Shown: positions 54,035 to 64,000 of the stretch, piece after piece
Layout: every line of letters begins with the position of its first letter
Numbering within the stretch: position 1 is the first letter of the stretch
Origin: Siphonodentalium dalli
Lineage: Eukaryota > Mollusca > Scaphopoda > Gadilida > Siphonodentaliidae
Assembly (NCBI GenBank): GCA_032622095.1
Contig: CP136064.1
Coordinates: forward strand, 257,899,863-257,963,862
Direction of reading: 5' to 3'
DNA: 64,000 nucleotides
Position numbers and translations under genes: made by a program
The notes under the pieces: model-generated
Told to the model about the DNA's origin: nothing
Databases searched by the model: none
The model's input: the letters and a program-made list of their open reading frames with translations, nothing else

Positions 54035-54822
54035 ACCAGCCACCGTAGCTTATGGATCATTCTGTTTTGGTATTAAATTTGAAGAAACCCGACCAGCATC
54101 AATGTAACAACTACAACAACTCATCTATGCCTGTGATATGTTTAGCCACACACGTGGATAGGGTGGTATCGTTTAAAAATGTTAAACAATGTTATCATGT
54201 CCATATGTATTGCTAAATATTGCTGGGCATATATAGATGGTTGTTCTACAATTCCTGGTCGGGTTTATCAAAATTGGGAGTTTAAATTATGTTCATCTGA
54301 TGACAAAGAAAATACTTTCTCCGTCCACTAGATACATCCCCCGGCATACATGTTTCACATACTAAGTTAACACCTTAATCAGCATAACAAATCACTCCCT
54401 CAAATCCTTTGCCACAAGAATAAAAATAAATTGTCAGTATAAATAGGCAAGACATCTCTGGACACTTTCTAAGAGATAATTTATTTATAAGAAGATATAT
54501 GTGTGCATTATGTGTTTGGTCTTATATATAGTACAACACAGTAAGATGCAAGTGACACAGTGCGGGGACAATGCTGTGTCGAAGAACATATTTGAGGGAA
54601 CCCTTCCATCATCATTCATAATGTATCATGACTCCATCTGTTGTGAACAAACCATCGACTTAGGCTTAATGGGTCGTTCTCCCCCAATAATATACTTGGC
54701 TATGAACCGATCAACATTCTGGGCCGTGCCATTTTCCCATAAATTAGATAGTGTCTTTAGCCGGATGGTATTGGTTATGTTCAAATGGTGACGCAGATAT
54801 GAAACTGTACATGTTAGTGCCC

Positions 54823-55290
54823 CATGGGCCATTGATCATTATAAGATCGAGAAACTTAGTCTAGGAAATTACCGGGAATTCACTAGAAATTGCAATTGTA
54901 GCTGATAGGGTCGTAATTCAACGTTTGCGTTTCCGATGCAGTTAATACCCAAATGTGAAAGTTGAGATATACCTGGCCGTCAAAGTGAACCATATGTCTT
55001 ATTTAAGGTTAGCAACGGTTGCTAATCAAATGCCACAATGGTGTACTAATCATTCATTGGTATTGCCTTCATTTAGTCAGTGTCTAATCACATGGTGCTG
55101 GTTTTGTTCAAAGTTGGGCACATGTATGTCTAAAACTATGCAGCCATGCTCTGCCAAGCCACTGATCATTATAAGATCGGGAGACTTTGCCACCGGTCCC
55201 GATAGCTCCTTAGTAACGGTTACTAAGAAGTTAGTAAGAACCTACTGGGAATTTGCATGAAATACAACTATTGTTGATATCTATTTTACT
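54823..55290. repeat. Diverged direct repeat pair
   Basis: GCCATTGATCATTATAAGATC at about 54830 recurs as GCCACTGATCATTATAAGAT at about 55159, followed in both by a GGGAATT...GAAAT block. Overlapping 96-, 101- and 146-codon frames (54501-55693) resemble no known protein and are not called genes. Confidence 0.5.
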
Positions 55291-56014
55291 CATCAAGTTA
55301 TACTTTAGTGGAAATTCGAATTTACTTGATTTTCACAGCTACACACGAAGCGTGGAAATTGACTGTGGTCAGAATATAGATGGTGAATGTTGGGTTTCAT
55401 TCGCTGTACTGAAGTTGGCAAATGTAACTGACGTGGGAAGTATGAAAGCCTATACCGCTATAGTAAAGATCTCAGCTGCACCGAAATGTCCATTTATCAG
55501 TAGCACAAATCCTGCGAAAACACAGATTCTCTCAGTGCATGTGGGATGGACTCCGATGACAACGATTGAGTTAATGACAACGAACAACTACCATCTATAT
55601 ACCTGTGTATTTGTGACACTACATCTCGATATGATGAACGATGTGGTTTTAAAAACTAGTCAGTGGACAACAAGACAGACAAGTATCAAATAAAACAATA
55701 ATATAATATGTAATCACATCGTGAACAGTCTTGTTGTGACTATTTTCGTTTGATTCAACAGGCTGCGTATTATCGATATTAAAAAATATCAGTACGCGCA
55801 TATCATAATACGCAAAATGGCGACATTTATCCAAAGTACTAGAATCTCCATATAGGGCTCAGTGTTAAATTTTGATCACAAATTTAGCCAACAAGAATGA
55901 ACCGATCACATCAAAATTCTCAAAAATACATGTAACAGTCATATCTAGTAGTCTGGATAAGTTTCAAATCGCACCGATTACCATACGCCAGATTGCACCA
56001 TCTATCGTTTTCTG

Positions 56015-56161
56015 TAAATACGAAACGCTCTCTAAATTATGTTGACCCCGAAGAATGGAAACAAGTGAATCCTGAAAACACACCTGCTAGGCATACATAA
56101 ATCCGTTTTCAGATCGCTTTTAACAAACCAAAAATGCTAAATGACATAAGGAATCCGACTA
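56015..56161 (-). repeat. Dispersed repeat family 3, inverted copy
   Basis: Complement of the family at 51487. It ends with GACATAAGGAATCCGACTA and includes the AGAGAGCGTTT-type landmark seen in the other copies. Confidence 0.75.
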
Positions 56162-56460
56162 ATGTGCCTGACACAGCGAGATTTTGAGTTGTTTATGTTA
56201 GGCGATGAGTCTGTTCTAAATATTTTTAAAAAAATCCTCTGTATCGGGCAGATATACCCTTGTCAGATGTCAGAATCAGATGTCAATATTGGGGGATCCT
56301 GATAAGTCATGTGCGACGGACTGCATTTTCCTTTATCTCAGAAGTAACCATATTTGACTGCACACTGTGACCACTATTTCTGAACAGGCCTGCTCTACAT
56401 TTCCATATCTCTTGGCAATTGTAACTTTTTGTGTGGAAACTATATTGAATGGGACAGACT

Positions 56461-58333
56461 CAGGGGGTGTTTATACATTACCCGGCGAAGATCGCATTCG
56501 CTTTAGCCGGCAGCGATAACAATAGAGTGTTTATACTTCGCCGGATAAGAATTACGGCTATCCGGATACTCAGCTATACGGTTTTCAACTTTTGGATAAA
56601 ATGATTTAGTACAAGCACCTGATTGTCGTATGGATTCTTATTCGCTCTGCGGTTAAGTTAGATGTTTATCTGGGGTCATGCCGTCATGGGTGATTTCCTT
56701 TCAACAATCATCTCGAACAATATTATTGTGCAATCGCTGATTGACCAGCCCGCTTTTCATCTGTGTATATATGGGTAAGTGTGCCAGTTTGATTGTCACA
56801 CACCTTGGTTATAAGCTATTATTATAAATACTACCTGATGATGGTACACTTACTCTGCATGTGCATGGTACATAAATTTTGTTGCGCATTCGAGGGAATT
56901 AAATGTGCGTGTTCATGTACATGTATGTTCATCTATATATGTATATATATGGAAGAAATGGGATGGCACGTTTCAATGGATTCAAACTTAATGGACAATT
57001 AGTTCAATAATCTAAATATGAGTGCGCCGTGGACATATATACACAGGGACGGGTCCAGATGGCCTGATTTGAAGGTGTGGGACTGTTCATCTTTGGAATT
57101 TCCAACTGCACCAAACCTTGAATCTCACCAAACTCACAAGTTCGCGTAAATCCATGTACGCACCACGTTGGGCTTTAATCTAACTTTCCACTCACAGTAA
57201 TCCTCCAGGCGGCCCCGTATTGAGCAATTTCCTTTAAATCTGAACCTGTGTCTAAACCTGGAAATTGCCCAATCCTAACATGTTTAGTGATCTGACGTAA
57301 AGCAACTTGAACTCCGATTTGATTCAGTTAAATTAGATAGCTGTTTAACTGACAACGGGGCGGGAACAAGACATAGTATTATTGACCGACCATGGTTATG
57401 ACCAGGTGTGAGAACATTTTTAAAACTGAACCCTGAAAATTACAAAATCCTAGCATCCAGACTTGCCTTAAGATTTCCAATTGTTGGACATTTTCCAAAC
57501 TTGACACACCTCTAAGGTTGGATCATTTCCAACTGATGGCCATTTCAGTCCAATAATTTGGCAAAAATAATAAGCAAATGTTGGTCTAAAAAAATCACCA
57601 CTAATAAATTTAGGAAAATCAAACTACGAGAACAATTTCAACATATTGTTGATGTCAAATTTCCAACTAATGTCGTGTCATGTATGAAATTTCTAGCTTT
57701 GGAATATTTTTATTTAAGTTCGGATGAAATACCCCATCGCCACGGCCCTGTATACATGGACGTGATGAACGCCCAAGTAAAATGAAAACATATTTTATTG
57801 TATAATGTGCAAACGGAAAATGTGTCACAATTGATTCGCGTTGTTGAAACTGATATATAAAATATATAATATAAAATCCAATCCGAATAATTATACACCA
57901 ATTTGTGGATGTATGCGACGAAAAGATCTCAAAACTGACAATGACCATTCTGTTTGTGCGACACTCACTTCACAGCTTGTCTATGAACTCAAACAAACCT
58001 TTAACAATGTTGTTTAAATATCTTTAAAATTACCAATAGCAATACCTGAAAGTTTGAGTTGGATATTAATAATTTCGACATTTCCATTTATAAAATTTTT
58101 CACTTCACTATACTGCCCAACCATACCTCTAGCAGGAAGCGGCTGGATGTTTACAGCTGTACAGCAATATCATATTGCAGTTCAGAACTAAAATGAAAAC
58201 TATTAACAAGCAAAGGAGACATATGGATATATGCGTATCTTCGCCGGCGATGTATAAACGCTATGCAGTAACCTTCGCCGGATAACGCGTTCGCCGGTAA
58301 GATCGATAGCCGGATATGTGTAAACATCACCTC
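56461..58333. mobile_element. Possible degenerate DNA transposon remnant (hAT-like ends)
   Basis: The left end reads CAGGGGGTGTTTATACATT; the right end, inverted, reads AGGTGATGTTTACACAT. Both ends contain several CCGGCGAA/TTCGCCGG sub-terminal motifs (56481-56545 and 58239-58306). The CAGGG-like terminus suggests hAT. I found no clear 8-bp target duplication and no transposase frame, so this is tentative. Repeat family 1 (57402-57561) lies inside. Confidence 0.45.
57402..57561 (-). repeat. Dispersed repeat family 1, inverted copy
   Basis: Complementary to 50455-50607: from AGAACATTTTTAAAACTGAA to CCATTTCAGTCCAATAATTT, colinear landmarks with small indels. Confidence 0.75.
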
Positions 58334-58635
58334 AATCGTGTTATAATATATACATGAGCCATTCTAATATGCAAACCTCTGACGATTCAAGGTTCCTCAG
58401 TTGAATGAATATATATATCTCTTAAATAGATTAATATAAATATACATTTAATGCTTTCTTCTATGTATCTGTGTTGCTAGATCATTATAGGAATGTCCTG
58501 ATTTCCATCCCCATATAAATATGACAGTTGAGAATATATAATTGTTCAGTTGACTTAATTCGGTCACCATTTGTCGAGATTGTGAAATTGGAATGCCAAA
58601 AAACTCCTTAGAACGACACGGAGATGGCCTGGGAG

Positions 58636-60310
58636 ATGACTATATATAACTGTGTTGGATATCGGCGAATTGAATAATCTTATAAATGCTAGTGAATCTC
58701 CTCTCGCCATCCATGACCCAAACGACCCCAACTGTGATTTAAATCATCATATCATTAGAGAAGAACGTGCATGAATTTGGTAGAATCAGTGCTAAATATA
58801 TTTGTATCAACTTTGGTGCAACTCCCCTCATGCATGACTTGAACCGCGCCACTTTTGTCATATTTAAACCACGTCTATTAGACTCATGCATGCATTATAT
58901 AATGGAGATGATTATATATAAGTTTGGTGGTAATCGGCAACTAAAAAATTTCTTATCATAGTTATTACCCCCCCCCCCCCTTGCTCACCCAAACGGCACC
59001 AATATCGCGTCTTTAAATCACACGTTTATATTCCTCGTATCACGGAGAAGAATAATATATCAATTTGGCCGAAATCTGTGCTAAAAATAGCCCCACCCCC
59101 CCTCGACACAAACAATGTCACTTTAGAAAATTTTAACACGCACCATTATCTTAATCGTAAAAAGTTACCCATGTTAGACCGCCTTGGTGCCATCTCGATT
59201 GTACCCTTAAAGTTATATATAGAACACAGACATATATTCGCAAATATTTGATTCATTGTATCATTTGAGAAGAACGTGTATGAGTTTGATGGTAATAGGC
59301 ACTAAACATATTTTTATAAGTTTTTGGTGACCCTTCCGTCCCTATTTCGGACTCAAGCGGCGCCACGTTTGACATCATTAAACCACACGCTTAAACTCAT
59401 TATAGCGATGATTATATATACAATTTATGAAAATTGGCGAGTAAACAAATTCGTATCAAATTTAGGGCCACCATTGCATATCTCTCACCCAAAAGGCACC
59501 AACATGGCGCATTTAAACCACACGATTAGATTATTCGTATCTCGGAGAAGAATATGTATCAATCAGGTGGAAATCGGCGCTAAACATTTTGTTTATCAAT
59601 GTTTGTGTCCCTCTCACCCTCTAGGCACCCCTGACTCGAATGGCCCCACTTTTGACATATACCACACAATTAGACTCCTGATATCATGGAGATTATTATT
59701 TGTAAGTTTGGTGCTAAGCCGCGACTAAACACATTTTTATCAAATTTAGTGCCCACCCCACCCCACTCACATCTCTCACCAAAGCAGTACCAATATGACG
59801 TCTTTAAAATCACACGATTAGATTCCTCATATCATGGATAAGAATGTGTATCAATTTGTTGGAAATTGGCGTTAAAAATAATGTGCATCAATTTTGGTGC
59901 CCCTCTCCCTTTCAGTGCACCCCTGACTCGAATGACGCCACTTTTGACAGCTTTAAGCCACATCATTAGACACCTTATACCATGGGGATGAATTTGTATA
60001 AGTTTCGTGGCAATCGGCGACTAAATCAATTCTTATCACATTTAGTACCCACCCACCGCCCCCAAAATCTCTCATTCCAAGGACACCAATTTGGCGTCTT
60101 TGAATCACACAATAAGAGTCCTTGTATCACGGAGAAGATCTCAGAAGAATGTGCATCAATTTGGTGGAATTCGGCGCTAAAATTATTTTTGATCATTTTT
60201 GGTGCCCCTCCCCCTTCCGGGCATCCCTGACGCGAACGGCGCGACTTTTGACATATTTAAACCACTCCATTAGATTCCTCATATTATGGGGATGATTATA
60301 TACAACGCGC
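58636..60310. repeat. Diverged tandem array, about 145-bp units with dimeric period about 290 bp
   Basis: A phrase like TTGGTGGAAATCGGCGCTAAA recurs near 58660, 58780, 58928, 59065, 59290, 59430, 59566, 59710, 59858, 60006 and 60162, mostly 136-156 bp apart. Alternate units resemble one another more: GAAGAATGTGTATCAA types versus GATGATTATATATAAG types. One interval (59065-59290) is degraded. Poly-C runs occur between units. The 134-codon frame at 59324-59728 is a repeat translation. Confidence 0.8.
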
Positions 60311-60351
60311 TCAAGATCATATATTATATACCCATGCTTGTAATTATAGAA

Positions 60352-60870
60352 TACTAGCAGATTAGCCCGCCACTGGCGGGATTGGTCCCATGGCTTTGGT
60401 CGATCCATGTTGGGTTGACAAAATAACCCGACAAAAATATTCCCCGTCCCGAGTTGACCATACACAACAAATTTTACGTCGATGTCACCGCTGACGACCG
60501 AGATATCGCCCAAGGTCATTTGTGGGTACCCGTTTCAAGGTCAAGGTCACCTCAGACAAACTGATCCGACGAAAATCTACCCCGCCCTTGGAAGCCATAA
60601 GTACGCTCTTCAACAACGACACCGCAGATACGGACGCTCATTAATTATCACACGATTAACCCATCAATCCCCATTACGGTGGCAGTTGAAGGGCGAAGGA
60701 GTGGTCGTGCGGGCTCGCGAATGGTCCGATGACACTGGCCGTGGCCTTTTACCCTTACACAGCAAATTTGGGCTCAATCGGTCGAGCCGTTTTCGAGTCT
60801 ATAAAGGATATACAAATATATATAGAGAAGTTTCAAAATATATAGAAGATAAAATATATTGGTTTCGCGA
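60352..60870 (+). mobile_element. Transposable element remnant, ACTAGCAG-type
   Basis: Begins ACTAGCAGATTAGCCCGCC with GGCGGG complement just after. It contains AAGGTCAAGGTCACC, GAGCCGTTTTCGAGTCTATA and an AT-rich tail of short TATAGA-like repeats ending about 60860. This composition is typical of invertebrate retroposon-like interspersed repeats, but the class is uncertain. The 130-codon frame across it is not recognisable. Confidence 0.5.
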
Positions 60871-61498
60871 ATGACAAACTCAGAATTCCGTTAAAATAAC
60901 AATAATAACCAGCACTTAATTAACGAAACGGCGGCCGACTCGGGCGTCTCCGACCACAACCATCAGTGGGCTGCAGAACGAAACATATAGATCTATAACA
61001 TTTGAAATATAAGCCTTACAAATTATCTTTTAAATTTCTTTTATTGGTAATTGACATAGCTTGTCACAAACCAAAACTCAACATTATTGACTTAATAATG
61101 TAAAGGACAATAAACGAAATTGAAATTCCCAACTACACATTTTACCGGACTCGGCCTCCTGGTCGCGCAGTTCGACTTTTAAACCGGAAAAAATAATTAT
61201 CTATAAATTAAATGCCCAGCGGACCACGCGTCTATCAAAAAATTGCAGAACAGTATAATACACGCGGCGCGCGCTAATAAGCCGCTTTATTGAAGCGCCT
61301 ATATAAACGGGCTGCATGCCGTTTAGCTTCGAAACTGCCCAACAACTTCATGGGGCAATAACATTATTGCATAATGTTCTTTATTTCCTCCATTCATGAA
61401 GATATTAAAGGAATACATACAATTAATACAATTATAATAATAGAAAGAGAAAAAAATAATGAACACAACTTATATACAGACGAATAACGCGTGACGAA
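60871..61498. other. Unassigned intronic stretch
   Basis: No gene or clear repeat seen. Includes a short GC-rich island (CGCGGCGCGCGC near 61263) and AT-rich flanks. Confidence 0.5.
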
Positions 61499-61810
61499 CC
61501 TTGAACTGCCGATTCGATTATAGGGTGTGAATATTTTTGTCCCCCCATCAGATTGAGTACCTTGAACTGCCGATTCGATTATAGGGTGTGAATATTTTTG
61601 TCCCCCCCCCCCATCAGATTGAGTACCTTGAACTGCCGATTCGATTATAGGGTGTGAATATTTTTGTCCCCCCCCCCCATCAGATTGAGTACCTTGAACT
61701 GCCGATTCGATTATAGGGTGTGAATAGTTTTGTCCCCCCCCCCCATCAGATTGAGTACCTTGGACTGCCGATTCGATTATAGGGTGTGAATATTTTTGCC
61801 CCCCCCCCCG
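61499..61810 (+). repeat. 66-bp minisatellite with embedded poly-C (5 copies)
   Basis: Units start with CCTTGAACTGCCGATTCGAT at 61499, 61560, 61626, 61692 and 61758 (periods 61, 66, 66, 66). Most of the difference is poly-C length. The array ends about 135 bp before the exon 2 acceptor. Confidence 0.95.
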
Positions 61811-61944
61811 GCGGCGTGGTCATTGTGTGTACATTTAGTGTCGGTTTACACAATGTCGACCACTGCGACGTATCCCCCCAATAACACACACATCCACTAG
61901 ATTCATTCATTAAATAACTCCTCTCCATTATTATTATTTTATAG

Positions 61945-62110
61945 CTATCCTGTCAATATGAAAATCACAATGGACCGAGAGGAGCAATTCTTCCCAGTAG
62001 TTCATTTCTGCAACCTGAATCCATTGCAATACGACCTGGTTAAGAACCAACCACAACTCTACAACATGATTAAGGACGAAGCACGCAAGCTTGGAATGGA
62101 CTTGGACAAT
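61945..62110 (+). CDS. DEG/ENaC sodium channel subunit, exon 2
   Basis: The acceptor TTTTATAG is at 61944. The first base completes codon 64 (AGC, Ser), then 55 codons run to AAT before GTAAGA (phase 0). The segment immediately after TM1, YPVNMKITMDREEQFFPVV, is followed by HFCNLNPL. This matches the DEG/ENaC post-TM1 signature (FPxVxxCNxNP, residues 80-90), with the first conserved extracellular cysteine at residue 86. The remaining residues (to about 119) begin the finger/palm part of the extracellular domain. Continuity of reading frame with exon 1 across 11.9 kb strongly supports one gene. Confidence 0.9.
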
Positions 62111-63419
62111 GTAAGATTAAAACTTAATTATTATATTACAATGGGAGGTTTATAGATTGAAAATCTTCTAACTTAATTACCATCACCAATCATATATATT
62201 TACATTGCATGTCTGTAAATAATGCAGAGAAAGTTACAAATAGTTGACCTAATCTTACCTAATCACAAAAAGCCGTCATCAGAATCATTGGGCGTGCTTT
62301 TAAAGGCTCAGTCGAATTACATCTGGAACCAGTTATTTATGTCGATCACGTTATCGTAGCTAAGTGTTTGGAAATCATATATCGGGCTGATTTTATGTGT
62401 TGCGTGGGCTAGTCATCGGCCATTTTGTGAAAATAAATAAGAATAACTCAGGTTTATTTATAGGAATAAATCGTCAAATATAAATATAAGAAATGAATGT
62501 AGTGGGCACATTTAGTGTAAACCGCTTCGCACACAACGATGGTCAGTTGGAGATAAATTAGAATCCAGTATTAGGTACATGTGTACAAGACTAATTTGTT
62601 TATGCACTACTATGCCAGAACGTAAAATTGTATGTCCAAGGCTATTTATATGTATGTATTAAATTACTATGAATATGTATGTGCTTTATAGGAAAATATA
62701 TTTTGACCCTAACAATATCTGCTTATATGCTGACCGGAATTTCGCTCTGTCATAATTCGCTTTGGAATTGAAAATTGTTGTAAAAAAGGGTTCAAATCTG
62801 GTGTTTTGTGTATGTATACCAAGGGGAATAACTAATGGTGAAAACAAACCTAAGTACATACATTGTTTCATACGTCCATTCTGTGTATATATACTTGATG
62901 GATCAAGGATATGTCAAGGATAATGGATCAGCATAAATTTGAAGCACAGTACCTACTCCCAAGACGCCCAGAATTGCTGGATATTATCTACTGCTAACAC
63001 ACGGAAGCGGGGTAACGTCGCAAGAGCTATACTCTGACCTTGACCTCAGTTAACGGTATACTCGTATAGCGCGCATCTATACTCAAAAATCGACTCCACC
63101 CACCCGTATGTGCAATTTCAGGTATATATCAAGATGTTCCGCCCACTTTGGTGTCTTAAAAACCACCCGAAAGAGATCCGTCAATTAGTTGAATATAACG
63201 TGAATGCCAATTTGGGGTGATCGAAGGTCAGAGTATAGTTCTTGCGACGTTACCCCGCTAACACACAGTTGTAATTTTTTTTATTTTGTGTTTTCCGTAC
63301 CATATAAAAATGTGTGCGAAAATAAATTGTCACTTTAACTTGTTGTATTTCTGACTCGCTAATTGCACAAGATTCACATTATATGTCTATATTGATATTT
63401 GCCAACTTTCATTTCAAAG
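62111..63419 (+). other. Intron 2 of the channel gene
   Basis: GTAAGA donor; acceptor after a pyrimidine-rich stretch ending TTTCAAAG at 63419. Holds a 254-bp TIR element. Otherwise no gene seen. Confidence 0.6.
63006..63259. mobile_element. 254-bp MITE in intron 2
   Basis: Terminal inverted repeats of about 37 bp with one mismatch begin AGCGGGGTAACGTCGCAAGA. The same 7 bp (AACACAC) lies a few bases outside both ends (62996-63002 and 63260-63266), a possible mutated target-site duplication. No coding capacity. Confidence 0.85.
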
Positions 63420-63453
63420 ATGGACATTTCTGATCCAACCAAAGGGATGAAAG
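63420..63453 (+). CDS. DEG/ENaC sodium channel subunit, probable exon 3 (34-nt microexon)
   Basis: Acceptor CAAAG, then ATGGACATTTCTGATCCAAC and on to AAAG before the strong donor GTGAGT. In phase 0 it adds 11 codons (MDISDPTKGMK) plus one base, so the next exon, outside the window, must enter in phase 1. No family-diagnostic residues; the call rests on splice-site quality and frame. Confidence 0.45.
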
Positions 63454-63496
63454 GTGAGTATTACCTAACTTAGAGTAGAAAATCGCATTTATTAGA

Positions 63497-63600
63497 ACGA
63501 TGATGGTGATTAAAATGACGTAGACGATGACGACATGTGCTGATGACGATGATACCACCAATAGGGACGACGACGATGACGACGATGGTAATCGTGATGG
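63497..63600. repeat. Imperfect (GAC/GAT)n trinucleotide tract
   Basis: Interrupted GAY triplets within intron 3. An Asp-rich frame over it (63527-63730) is low-complexity translation, not a gene. Confidence 0.85.
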
Positions 63601-63854
63601 TAATATTGGCGTAGACGCGGTGATGATGGGTGATGCTTATATTTGTTGTTGTTTTCTGTATATTGAGTGTAGTGTAGTCATGTTATTTATCGAATTTTCA
63701 TCTCACGTTGCACATATTGTGTCTGAGTAAATTAACCATTCAATGACCATATACGCCATACTGTATAACATGGGGTACACGTATAGGCTGGCGGTAATAA
63801 CGCTTAGGCGTGTATATATTTCAACAAATAATATCACACTGACCAACCGTTTCC

Positions 63855-63915
63855 CCGTTGTGGTGTGCGTTTGGCCGTTGTGGTGTGGCGAAACGCCGTT
63901 GTACGGTGTTTTTGG
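63855..63915. repeat. Short tandem repeat, about 20-bp unit, 3 copies
   Basis: CCGTTGTGGTGTG-type units at 63855, 63875 and 63896. Nothing else was recognised to the window end (63916-64000), which should be intron 3. Confidence 0.8.
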
Positions 63916-64000
63916 TGAAATTCGCAAGCGGGTAGCAGAGGGCTGACCACCAAAATCGGGATGGAGAGTTAATGTGCATATTTATTATAATGAGACCCCC

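Larger units (their letters stand above)
50009..61944 (+). other. Intron 1 of the channel gene (11.9 kb, repeat-filled)
   Basis: Bounded by GTTAGT at 50009 and a pyrimidine-rich ...TTATTTTATAG ending at 61944. Phase 2. Repeats inside are listed separately. Stretches such as 50010-50450, 57560-58230 and 60870-61498 show no recognisable exon. The frames inside match no protein I recognise. Confidence 0.8.

Noticed and set aside
55253-55693. 146-codon frame, the longest outside the satellites and gap
   Set aside because: It starts at TTG with no ATG until far downstream; no recognisable domain, no convincing splice sites; left unannotated as a gene.
60482-60874. 130-codon frame
   Set aside because: Lies across an interspersed repeat remnant with AT-rich tail; no reverse transcriptase or transposase motif.
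62786-62797. tRNA B-box-like string GGTTCAAATC
   Set aside because: No matching A box or cloverleaf around it.

Overview
The window is eukaryotic, AT-rich and dominated by repeats. It looks like a scaffold from a marine invertebrate, perhaps a mollusc-type lophotrochozoan; that guess rests on repeat style plus one recognisable animal gene, so taxonomy is low confidence. There are no operons and no tRNA or rRNA genes that I can support. The short open frames that recur through the first 43.8 kb are satellite DNA, not genes: most begin at non-ATG codons and repeat only because the DNA repeats.

Layout. 1-25353: satellite A, 19 head-to-tail monomers of about 1343 bp, running in from before the window and stopping at a 100-N gap (25354-25453). 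25454-43813: satellite B, 13 full 1353-bp monomers plus a partial fourteenth. Both arrays are nearly homogeneous, but marker bases show higher-order structure: a three-monomer pattern in A and a two-monomer pattern in B. Each monomer carries an embedded 451-452 bp element flanked by TA, with terminal inverted repeats starting GGTTAC. The A and B elements share end motifs at matching spacings and lie in opposite orientation, so the two satellites appear to be built around one mobile-element family. Satellite B ends exactly at the end of that element.

43814-49442: a repeat mosaic. It holds a hairpin-bearing direct repeat in two copies, a 57-bp near-perfect palindrome, two copies of a 37-bp minisatellite with about 690 bp of shared flank (a segmental duplication), degenerate AT-rich repeats and a nested foldback element.

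49818-64000: the 5' part of one real gene on the + strand, a DEG/ENaC (amiloride-sensitive/acid-sensing/peptide-gated type) sodium channel. Exon 1 (49818-50008) encodes the cytosolic N-terminus with the HG gating motif and TM1. Exon 2 (61945-62110) encodes the start of the extracellular domain with the family signature ending in CNLNP. Exon 3 is a likely 34-nt microexon (63420-63453). The frame is preserved across an 11.9-kb first intron filled with MITE-like elements, dispersed repeats and diverged tandem arrays. The rest of the gene lies beyond the window.
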